Below, one piece after another: positions 7,901-14,128 of a DNA stretch of 14,128 nt (positions are counted from its first letter, which is position 1; each line of letters starts with the position of its first letter). The notes under the pieces are model-generated. The model made no database searches. It was not told the origin of the DNA and saw only the letters and a list, made by a program, of their open reading frames with translations. Source of the stretch: Bacteroidales bacterium (GTDB lineage Bacteria > Bacteroidota > Bacteroidia > Bacteroidales > SM23-62); assembly GCA_016783865.1 (NCBI GenBank), contig JADHVS010000110.1, positions 1-14,128 on the forward strand, read 5' to 3'. The translations under genes were made by a program, and so were the position numbers.

Positions 7901-9051
7901 CTGAGCAAGAGAACATTAGTCAAATACAACAGAAAGGTATTGAACTGAGTGTGAGTGATAAAGGAAAAGGAATATCTGAAAAATACGTGGATCAGATATT
8001 CGACCGGTTTTTCCAGGTGGATTCAGGTGGTTCAGGATCTGGTATCGGATTATCCCTTGTAAAAGAATTGGTTTCTACCCATAAAGGTAAAATTTCGGTT
8101 GATAGTGAGGTCAACAAAGGAAGTCATTTCAAAGTTTTTCTCCCTCATATCCAACTTGATAATAATTCCAAACAGGATCCACAAAAATATTTCCTGATTA
8201 AATCCTTATCCAAACAAAAACAAATCACAAAACCTGAGACAGAACAGGCTGATAATTATAGAAACCTGTCTGGGATGGCCATTAAACATAAACTTCTGCT
8301 TGTTGATGATGATAAAGAATTATTAGACTACATATCTGAAGAATTTAATAATGCATACACTATTTATCAGGCTTATGATGGAAAAGAAGCCTGGGATATT
8401 ATTCATAAAGTTCACCCTGATATTATTGTCAGTGACGTAAATATGCCTGAAATGACAGGATGGGAGCTTTGCGAAACTATCAGATCAGAAATGGATTATT
8501 CACATATTCCAATCATTCTTTTAACTGTAGAAGATTCTGATACTTCCAGGGAGCATGGATATGATTGTGGTGCTGATTCATACCTGGAAAAGCCAATTAG
8601 TTTGAGTGTTTTACATACCCGCATTCAAAACATTCTGAAGACGAAAGAAAAATCCAGAATAAAATATCAGAAGGCTTTGCATATTGAACCAAAGGAAATT
8701 GCCACCACTTCGATGGATGAAAAATTTATTCAAAAGGCCCTTGAAATTGTAGAAAAGAATATTGATAATCCTGATTTTAACAGTGAGGCATTCTGCCTGG
8801 AAATAGCTGTAAGCAGCACACAGTTATATAAGAAACTTAAGTCACTTATTGGTCTCTCATCTTCTGAATTTATAAAAGATATTCGGTTAAAAAGAGCTGC
8901 GCAACTGCTTAAAAATAACAGTCATACCATCAGTGAAATTGCATACATGTGCGGTTTTGTTGATCCCAAATACTTCAGCAAGTGTTTCAAGAATCAGTTT
9001 GGAGTAAGCCCTAAACGATACTCCAAAAGTAATGCCGGCACATTCTCATAA
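4915..9051 (+). CDS. Hybrid two-component system sensor/regulator (HTCS)
   Basis: This 1378-aa one-protein phosphorelay starts with a signal peptide (about 1-28). Next comes a large periplasmic sensor of Reg_prop beta-propeller repeats (about 35-715, many WIGT...GL.RF blades), a Y_Y_Y domain (about 725-800) and a transmembrane helix (about 805-824). In the cytoplasm follow a HisKA domain with phospho-acceptor H862, a HATPase domain (N-box N978, G1 at 1015-1019, G2 at about 1039-1046), a receiver (acidic residues 1131-1133, phospho-acceptor D1174, K1226) and a C-terminal AraC-type HTH (about 1270-1375). All catalytic residues are present, so it should be functional. Such HTCSs sense glycan oligosaccharides in the periplasm and activate nearby polysaccharide-use genes. 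Here the convergent sulfatase/GH172 operon is the obvious candidate target. The ATG at 4915 fits the signal peptide. Confidence 0.96.
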   Translation: MPKIFSNIIVFFMVYLILLLVPTNLPGQNGIDITTKSYTTNDGLSDNVVTSITQDAKGFLWIGTLAGLNRFDGYSFIPYNSQNQEDEVFNNEMIYDLHFYNNTLWICANSGLWTYRPAEDKFEKQHPFDERLNTSTVLFNRIFPGKDSLLWLMNDSIIILAGSENDQKNKYRIVKEIKFEKKDSASQINFLYEDQYNQLWIGTNEALHSLLLRDDSKSQVICDKTMVLREAVSKITPIDDNNLLINHADTHISTYNMHTRILEGLPNLEIPSRTATSIEDLITDNKNGIWINHIIGEKLRTVNWGGGVHRYDLNTRQYSDHLIDDDNKIDNLYENQVTRLFKDRSGCIWACTRGGLIRINVTESNFNVFSPLDNSIGPIHVDSSENIWIQLWDIGPYRYKLEENKFVDKTPEILKNNSALTSLESILGIFSPQKDIFWFCSGDGYGILEYFIDDKRDRLIKQFQVRDGLPENSVNLIFQDSQQRIWAGTANGIALYNPGTRTFTSKLNNSDSLFEFSHDITAIEQSKDDIWFGTQEGILIKNNITSPSNRWNNPQTYTLPGGWIMSIKHDGDNILWLGTWHGLFKFDILSETLKKIENKSLSNATIAEIQIGSDGYLWLGTLSGLVRFNPNTMECNSFRPGEGVRLNHTNWRSSDQDRHGNLYFGSIAGLVYFNPEHITNFTYPSDVVINRLLIENQEVNIEQFSSEKSETFDYHLVLPYNSNSLSFEFTGLSYLNQDMNQYSYRLSGLSEDWSSTDFRGRFINYSNLSPGDYVFEVDGSNFDGFWNPDPLRVSIQIKQIFWKTKLAIVIYIFIILGISTLIYLDTRTRRKLNEKLLHEKLERRKVEEINEIKLRFFTNISHEFMSPLTMIINPINKLINNEFRTEAKKEMERIRTNASRMLNLINQLLDFRKVTSQGITPYFIKGNIETFVNKQINTHKQVANSCNQTLHFKCTLKEKLFVFDKFILEKIISNLISNACKFSPPDSEIKILLQPAEQENISQIQQKGIELSVSDKGKGISEKYVDQIFDRFFQVDSGGSGSGIGLSLVKELVSTHKGKISVDSEVNKGSHFKVFLPHIQLDNNSKQDPQKYFLIKSLSKQKQITKPETEQADNYRNLSGMAIKHKLLLVDDDKELLDYISEEFNNAYTIYQAYDGKEAWDIIHKVHPDIIVSDVNMPEMTGWELCETIRSEMDYSHIPIILLTVEDSDTSREHGYDCGADSYLEKPISLSVLHTRIQNILKTKEKSRIKYQKALHIEPKEIATTSMDEKFIQKALEIVEKNIDNPDFNSEAFCLEIAVSSTQLYKKLKSLIGLSSSEFIKDIRLKRAAQLLKNNSHTISEIAYMCGFVDPKYFSKCFKNQFGVSPKRYSKSNAGTFS

Positions 9052-9073
9052 AACTGATTCTTTATCAGTTTTT
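9051..9073. terminator. Intrinsic terminator between convergent HTCS and GH172 genes
   Basis: AAACTGAT (9051-9058) and ATCAGTTT (9064-9071) form a perfect 8-bp stem with a 5-nt loop. T residues follow on the plus strand; on the minus strand the stem ends in TTTT. It overlaps the last base of the HTCS stop codon and sits 7 bases from the end of the convergent gene, so it can serve both transcripts. Confidence 0.75.
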
Positions 9074-9079
9074 AGCAGA

Positions 9080-11380
9080 TCATTTGATTACATCAAAAGT
9101 AACACCTCCGATTGATAAAATGGCATTCCCCGGATCATCACAAGAACCTCCTATGATTATTTTATCTCCTTGCTTTACACCATTTATATCAAAAAAATAC
9201 CAGTCAGGATACCTGTTGGATCTGGTCAAAGGTATTCTACCACTATCTCCGTTTTTGCTTGAAGTAACGCGAATGAATACCCCTGAATTCATATATTCAT
9301 CCATATTATCAAGCATTATTCCCAGTCTGAAAGCCTCAGGTACCAGATCATTCAGATTTAGCTCAAGGACGTCTTCAGCTGTACCTGGACCACAAGCCAA
9401 CTCAGCAGCTCCGGTGATCAGAAAATTTTTATTCATCCAGGGATGATTAAACCAGGTATCCTGGATGGCCCAATTATCTTTACCAGCTATCTTAAACGAT
9501 GCTATAAATTCCGGAGGTTTATTAATGGAATCCTTTAATATTTTAATATCCCGGGCATCCAGCCGTTGACTGTTGAAAAAGTAATATCCTGCAGTTCCGT
9601 ATCTGTTATCATGATCTGCATCTAACGGTTTAGATACATTGGAGTCATTCCATTCAAGCAGGTCCAGATGATTTCCTGCCTGCTTTACAGAGCCGTTCCC
9701 TTTTGGATCAATTAATCTTTCTTCGGCTGGATCGGTATATATTTTACCAGGTTTTTCCTGTGGTTTTTTCTCCATAAAGTCCGGAAGATCCCTTCTTATT
9801 GCGTCCTCCTCATTTATCCTGTTACATATTGCATCCTGACTGCCGTACCAGAATGTGGCAACAGCATAGGAAACTGAGGAATCATGCAACCAAGCTTCCA
9901 CATCAACCTTTAAGGATTTTTGAAAGGGTATTCCATCCAGAAGCCTCATGCGGGATATGGTAGTATACCCCCTCCAGTCACCTTTTCCCCGGGCATCCCG
10001 CAGTGGAATGGAAATAAATGGTGAACTGAACTGATGTGCCATTCCCCAGGCAAATCCATAATAATCTTCAAGACCGGTTCCCAGATGGGACGGAAATTGT
10101 TCACCATCAATATATATTTTCTCATCACCTTCCCCCCACCAACCTTTTGTGAATGAATGAACGGTTAATACATCTCCGGCATAAATTCCTTTCCCTTCTA
10201 TTTCAATATAGTTCCAGTCAATCGGTGAGGAAGTATTGATCGGAGCTTCTTCATGCCAGTTGGCATGAAAATACAGGAATTGATCATCCCAATGACAGGA
10301 TGTTGCAGAAACACTCAATACAACATCTACTTGCAATGATCCATAATTCTCTATTTCAATACTTGCTGACTCTTTGTAAGGCATGAACCAGTTACATTGC
10401 ATATTGCCATCTGCGCTAACCTTATTGTTCCAATTATTTACAGAACGAATGTAAACGCCTCCTCCAAAAAACTCTGAAACCGGGCACCATACCGTCTCAA
10501 GGTCATCAAATACAATTTTAATTACAGTACTTCTCAAGGCTTCTTTTGGCAGGTCTGGATCCACTTTCAATTGTATCGAGCGAACTGCATTTTCTCCCGG
10601 CGGCAAAATCACAGCCACCTGCTCCCCTGTATTAATGATCTGATCCTTTTTAATAGTAAAGTCATGATCTTCCGGATATAATAACAGTTTCGCAGTTTTA
10701 GCAAGCATTTTTTCTGCAGCATTGAATACATCCATACTAAATGATTCAACAGTAACTTGTGGTTCATACGATCTGTAGTTGATCACATAATAAAAGGGAT
10801 AATCATCCAGGGTGACCTTACAACTTTTAGAAAAAGGAATCGGAAGATAAAGGTCCGCTCCCATCTGCTTTGGATGACCTACAGGCATGCCTAATTGAAA
10901 AGTGGAGTCCTTTTCATCCGATGAATTGAATGCAAAGGGTTCCTTTACAAATGATTTGCCAGTTATAAAATCGTAGTAATTCTCTTCGATAACAGGCTGG
11001 GTATTTCCATCAAGATATATACGAACAATGCGGTCTTTATAAGTATATTCAAGGGGTGTCCACCAACGCGAAATACAGCCGGGCCCGTTTTCTTCCATAA
11101 TAACATACTCGGTCCGATCCTTAACAACTTCTTTTCTAATAGAGTAACCATGGTCCGTGTTATTAAACCAGGTATCAGGATCTTCCGGGCCGGTTTGCGT
11201 GCGGTCATAACTGCTCACCTGTTTGAGTACATATTGCGGGAATTTAGAAATGGCTTCCCGGTTTGTCATTTCACTTAATAATGAGACAAATGAAACCGTA
11301 TTGGTTTGCTTTTCGCAACCAGCGAGAGCTGCAATGGCCATACCAAAAGCAAAAATTACAAGAAAAATTCTCATGAACAT
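9080..11380 (-). CDS. GH172 (DUF2961) family lipoprotein, predicted furanosidase
   Basis: This 766-aa protein has a lipoprotein signal (lipobox LAGC, mature C22). It carries the hallmarks of DUF2961, now glycoside hydrolase family 172: GPGCISRWW at 99-107, WWGEGDEK at 414-421, and GTGLEDYYG at 434-442. E417 and E438 are 21 residues apart, the same spacing I recall for the two catalytic glutamates of the characterised difructose-anhydride enzyme (E270/E291). Known GH172 enzymes act on alpha-D-fructofuranosides or D-arabinofuranosides. Here the substrate is probably a furanosidic sugar in a sulfated glycan, which is inference. The segment from about 550 to 766 goes beyond the usual two jelly-roll core and looks like extra beta-rich domains of unknown role. 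It is the last gene of the operon, 27 bp after the sulfatase. ATG at 11380 or at 11374 (M3) could be the start. Confidence 0.85.
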   Translation of the reverse strand: MFMRIFLVIFAFGMAIAALAGCEKQTNTVSFVSLLSEMTNREAISKFPQYVLKQVSSYDRTQTGPEDPDTWFNNTDHGYSIRKEVVKDRTEYVIMEENGPGCISRWWTPLEYTYKDRIVRIYLDGNTQPVIEENYYDFITGKSFVKEPFAFNSSDEKDSTFQLGMPVGHPKQMGADLYLPIPFSKSCKVTLDDYPFYYVINYRSYEPQVTVESFSMDVFNAAEKMLAKTAKLLLYPEDHDFTIKKDQIINTGEQVAVILPPGENAVRSIQLKVDPDLPKEALRSTVIKIVFDDLETVWCPVSEFFGGGVYIRSVNNWNNKVSADGNMQCNWFMPYKESASIEIENYGSLQVDVVLSVSATSCHWDDQFLYFHANWHEEAPINTSSPIDWNYIEIEGKGIYAGDVLTVHSFTKGWWGEGDEKIYIDGEQFPSHLGTGLEDYYGFAWGMAHQFSSPFISIPLRDARGKGDWRGYTTISRMRLLDGIPFQKSLKVDVEAWLHDSSVSYAVATFWYGSQDAICNRINEEDAIRRDLPDFMEKKPQEKPGKIYTDPAEERLIDPKGNGSVKQAGNHLDLLEWNDSNVSKPLDADHDNRYGTAGYYFFNSQRLDARDIKILKDSINKPPEFIASFKIAGKDNWAIQDTWFNHPWMNKNFLITGAAELACGPGTAEDVLELNLNDLVPEAFRLGIMLDNMDEYMNSGVFIRVTSSKNGDSGRIPLTRSNRYPDWYFFDINGVKQGDKIIIGGSCDDPGNAILSIGGVTFDVIK

Positions 11381-11407
11381 TTATTATATGTAAGCAATAT
11401 CATTTTC

Positions 11408-12988
11408 CTAATCCTGAAAAATTATATGAGCATTCTCAATATAATAATCAAGTTCTTCTTTCTCCCGAGAGTGAAGATCCATACTGTCTTTTAAAAGTTT
11501 AAAACGTTGATTCTGGAATACTCTCATCTCTTTCAGCATGGCTTCTGTTGATTTTTCCTGATCCGGGCTTGATATCCAATCCCTTGCAATAGGATAGTCC
11601 GGATTGGCATATCCCATTGGCCTTGAATTCGCACCCTGGCGATCATAATCCCCGATATCTTCCCTGGCCTTGTCCGCCAATCGTTCCAGTTGTTCTACAA
11701 TATCCGGATATTCATGTGCGACATTTTGATTTTCACCAATATCCAACTCAAGATTGAATAGTTGCGGATGGGACATTGTATCGGCATATGTAGTAAACCA
11801 CCCCTCACACTCCCCATAGATTGATTGAAACTTAACAGTCCGAGCCAGGTGAAGTTTCCATTTACCACTCTTGACAGCTTGCAGCCAGGTACCGGCATAA
11901 TAATAAAAAACTTCATGAGGACTCTTTGCATCAGGTCTTGCCGACATCAATGGCCAGATGTTTTTCCCGTCGATGATCCTGTCTGCAGGAACACTGCATC
12001 CGGTCAAATTTGCCAACGTTGGCAGGATATCCATTGTCGTCACCAGGTCTGCACATTCTGTATTGGCTGGAATTTTATCCGGCCATCTCATGATACAGGG
12101 AACCCTGACTCCTCCCTCCCATGTAGAAAGTTTACTTCCTTTCAGTGGATTTGCGCTACCCGATTGTTCTCCCATTCCAGCCCATGGCCCGTTATCAGAT
12201 GTATAGATAATCAAAGTATTTTTATCAATATTTAATTCCTTAAGTTTTGATAAAATCTGACCTGTGCTCCAGTCAATTTCGCTAATGGCATCCCCATATA
12301 AACCTGCACCGGATTGTCCCCTGAAATTATCACTAGGGTAAATTGGGACATGTGGCATCAGGTGGGCCAGATACAGAAAGAAAGGTTCGTTTTGATTTTT
12401 CTCAATAAATGCCAGGGCTTCTCTGGTGAAGTTTTGGGTAAATTGAGAATGGTCCGGTCGGGTTGTTATTATTTCTTCATTCCGATACAGGGGAACGGCA
12501 AAATGCTCCCAACGGGCCGCTCCATTTACAATACGTGTTCCGTAGAAGTAGTCAAATCCCTGCCTGTTAGGCCCAAACATATCATATTCACCCAGATGCC
12601 ATTTCCCTATGGCAGCGGTAGTATAATTTTTCTCTTTAAGAACCTCTGCGATGGTGATCTCACTCGTATCCAGACCAAACGGGGCTCCTATGATATGCAC
12701 ATCGGGCAATCCTGCCCGTGGAGCATAACATCCGGTTAGCAATGCAGCCCTTGAAGGCGAACAAATACACGCAGCATAAAAACTGGTAAACATCATTCCT
12801 TCCATTGCCATCTGATCGATAATAGGAGTATTGAGAGTTTGAGATCCGAAACAACCCAGGTCATTATATCCCTGGTCATCGGCAAAAATGATGATCACAT
12901 TCGGTAATTCTTCAGGGTTATTACATCCTGCTAATAAAATGATCAGACCTATACTGACCACCATTGTGAAAAATTTATTCAAATTCAT
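11408..12988 (-). CDS. Formylglycine-dependent S1 sulfatase, lipoprotein
   Basis: This 526-aa sulfatase has a lipoprotein signal (lipobox LAGC, mature C22). The active-site set is complete by comparison with arylsulfatase A: metal ligands D37-D38 and D265-N266; the CSPSR motif, whose C76 becomes formylglycine, with R80; K129 and H131 (GKWHLG); H213; and K286 before the WEGG motif. It should hydrolyse sulfate esters on a carbohydrate at the cell surface or in the periplasm, and needs an anaerobic maturase or FGE encoded elsewhere. A charged C-terminal tail (about 450-526) extends past the usual core. It lies between the second sulfatase (20 bp upstream) and the GH172 gene (27 bp downstream) on one strand, so all three are probably co-transcribed. 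The exact S1 subfamily and sulfate position cannot be assigned from sequence reading alone. Confidence 0.94.
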   Translation of the reverse strand: MNLNKFFTMVVSIGLIILLAGCNNPEELPNVIIIFADDQGYNDLGCFGSQTLNTPIIDQMAMEGMMFTSFYAACICSPSRAALLTGCYAPRAGLPDVHIIGAPFGLDTSEITIAEVLKEKNYTTAAIGKWHLGEYDMFGPNRQGFDYFYGTRIVNGAARWEHFAVPLYRNEEIITTRPDHSQFTQNFTREALAFIEKNQNEPFFLYLAHLMPHVPIYPSDNFRGQSGAGLYGDAISEIDWSTGQILSKLKELNIDKNTLIIYTSDNGPWAGMGEQSGSANPLKGSKLSTWEGGVRVPCIMRWPDKIPANTECADLVTTMDILPTLANLTGCSVPADRIIDGKNIWPLMSARPDAKSPHEVFYYYAGTWLQAVKSGKWKLHLARTVKFQSIYGECEGWFTTYADTMSHPQLFNLELDIGENQNVAHEYPDIVEQLERLADKAREDIGDYDRQGANSRPMGYANPDYPIARDWISSPDQEKSTEAMLKEMRVFQNQRFKLLKDSMDLHSREKEELDYYIENAHIIFQD

Positions 12989-13008
12989 AATTCAAATAAC
13001 TAAATGAT

Positions 13009-14128
13009 TTATTTATCATACGGTATCATCAACGTGGGATGATCCACTTTCCCCGGCGGCCTGCAATTTTCACCTGTTCTTTTTACAAGATCATCACCCA
13101 GGTCATTCCTTGCAGTTTCTGCCAGGGTTTGAAGTTCCTCTACAATTTCCGGATGCTTGTCTGCGATGTCATTCGTTTCACCTATATCCTCATTAAGGTT
13201 GTACAACTGAGGTCCTATGAAATCTGTATTGAATGGTTCATGTATAACCAGTTTCCATGGACCGCTTCGTACTGCTGACAGATCATTCATAAAATAATAA
13301 TAAAAAGCCTCATACCGGGATTTTGCATGCTCCTCACCAAACATCAAGTTTGTTATATTCTTTCCATCAATTATCCGCCCAGGCGGCGGTACCCACCTTG
13401 TGATGTTTGCGAGTGCTGGGAAAATATCCATTTGAGTGGCCAGCTCACTACAAACCAAACCTTCAGGGATTTTGGCAGGCCATCTCATAATACACGGGAC
13501 CCTTACTCCTCCTTCCCACATCTGCCTTTTATATCCCCGCAATGGTGTATTGTACCCCCCAAAGGGACGGGGAGGTGTTCCATTGTCAGAGGTACATATG
13601 ATAAGGGTATTGTCTTCTATTTCTGCCTCCTTTAGTGCATCCAGTATTTCTCCTGTGCTATAATCAATATACTCAATACAAGCACGATATGGATCATTCT
13701 CTGACTTTTTAAGAAATTCATCGGGTGGCATCAACGGCCAATGAGCCTGAATATGAGCATAATAGAGAAAAAAGGGTTGGTCTTTATTATTGGAAATAAA
13801 TTCAACTGCCTCTTTTGTAAATCTTTCTGATAATAATTTCCTGTCCGGATTTGATTCTATCACATCATTATCCCTGATCAAAGGCAAAGGTGGGAAATTG
13901 AATAAATCATTCCGTTCGTGCTCCGGATGAATATCATGGCTGTAGGGTAAACCAAAAAAACTGTCGAAACCATGCTGAAGGGGCAAAAATTCCGGCTGGT
14001 CACCAAGGTGCCATTTGCCCACCATTTTTGTTACATATCCTTTCTCTTTTAACATCTCAGGAATGGTAATTTCATCAGGATTAATCCCCTCTGAGCCACC
14101 ATGTAACAGGACATGATTAATTCGGTTA
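13009..14128 (-). CDS. S1 sulfatase, 5' end beyond the window (partial)
   Basis: The frame stays open from the stop at 13009 to the window edge, so the N-terminus is missing. The Met codon at 14055 is internal: the 24 codons upstream of it encode sulfatase-like sequence that ends in LLHGGSEGINPDEITIPE. Visible active-site residues, counted from that Met, are K14 and H16 (GKWHLG), H105, D157-N158 (TSDNG) and K176 before WEGG. The cysteine motif lies off the right edge and cannot be checked. The protein is a paralogue of the next gene: both share the WEGGVRVPCIMRWP segment and a following RIIDGKN, and differ most in the middle and the C-terminal tail. It is probably the first gene seen of a three-gene leftward operon, and desulfates the same or a related glycan. 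Confidence 0.92.
   Translation of the reverse strand, partial: NRINHVLLHGGSEGINPDEITIPEMLKEKGYVTKMVGKWHLGDQPEFLPLQHGFDSFFGLPYSHDIHPEHERNDLFNFPPLPLIRDNDVIESNPDRKLLSERFTKEAVEFISNNKDQPFFLYYAHIQAHWPLMPPDEFLKKSENDPYRACIEYIDYSTGEILDALKEAEIEDNTLIICTSDNGTPPRPFGGYNTPLRGYKRQMWEGGVRVPCIMRWPAKIPEGLVCSELATQMDIFPALANITRWVPPPGRIIDGKNITNLMFGEEHAKSRYEAFYYYFMNDLSAVRSGPWKLVIHEPFNTDFIGPQLYNLNEDIGETNDIADKHPEIVEELQTLAETARNDLGDDLVKRTGENCRPPGKVDHPTLMIPYDK

Noticed and set aside
9084..9446. Rightward 120-codon open frame within the GH172 gene
   Set aside because: It lies wholly antisense to a well-supported gene and shows no recognisable motif; it is a shadow frame.
12314..12739. Rightward 141-codon open frame inside the first sulfatase gene
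   Set aside because: It is antisense to conserved sulfatase sequence, with no domain and no promoter.
14053..14055. ATG at 14055 as the start of the second sulfatase
   Set aside because: The frame continues upstream to the window edge and encodes sulfatase-like sequence, and the essential cysteine motif would otherwise be missing. The gene is partial, not short.
1..14128. CRISPR array or insertion sequence in the window
   Set aside because: No regularly spaced long repeats and no transposase gene were seen; the only mobility gene is the tyrosine recombinase.

Overview
The window looks like a chromosomal segment of a member of the Bacteroidota. The evidence is a full-length hybrid two-component system (HTCS) of the type that controls polysaccharide use in that phylum, three promoters matching the Bacteroidota consensus (TTTG or TTG, about 19-21 bp, TAnnTTTG), AT-rich gene starts with little Shine-Dalgarno signal, and several predicted lipoproteins. 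No rRNA or complete tRNA gene fixes the genus.

Left part (1-2118): about 440 bases with no gene, then two leftward genes: an AAA-type ATPase with a C-terminal PD-(D/E)XK-like domain (AAA_14/DUF4143 architecture) and a solitary minimal nucleotidyltransferase (MNT) gene. Each gene may be transcribed separately; the ATPase has its own good promoter. Next is a leftward intrinsic terminator preceded by a short stretch that reads like the 3' end of a tRNA.

Junction (2119-3737): a complete tyrosine recombinase gene with its own promoter. Its leader carries two copies of a 10-bp direct repeat. The tRNA-like fragment, the terminator and the recombinase together suggest one end of an integrated element. 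On that reading the element lies to the right of about 2137, possibly including the glycan genes, but the other end is not in the window.

Right part (3738-14128): a rightward orphan periplasmic sugar-binding lipoprotein, then the HTCS sensor/regulator (1378 aa). Convergent to these is a leftward cluster of two tandem S1 sulfatases and a GH172 (DUF2961) lipoprotein, with gaps of 20 and 27 bp that imply one operon. The HTCS and this operon end face to face at a shared hairpin terminator. A reasonable model is that the binding lipoprotein and/or the HTCS propeller senses a glycan fragment, and the HTCS activates an operon that desulfates the glycan and cleaves furanosidic linkages. No SusC/SusD pair or ABC transporter partner is visible, so transport genes, if linked, lie beyond 14128 or elsewhere. 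The target glycan and the regulatory link are inferences.
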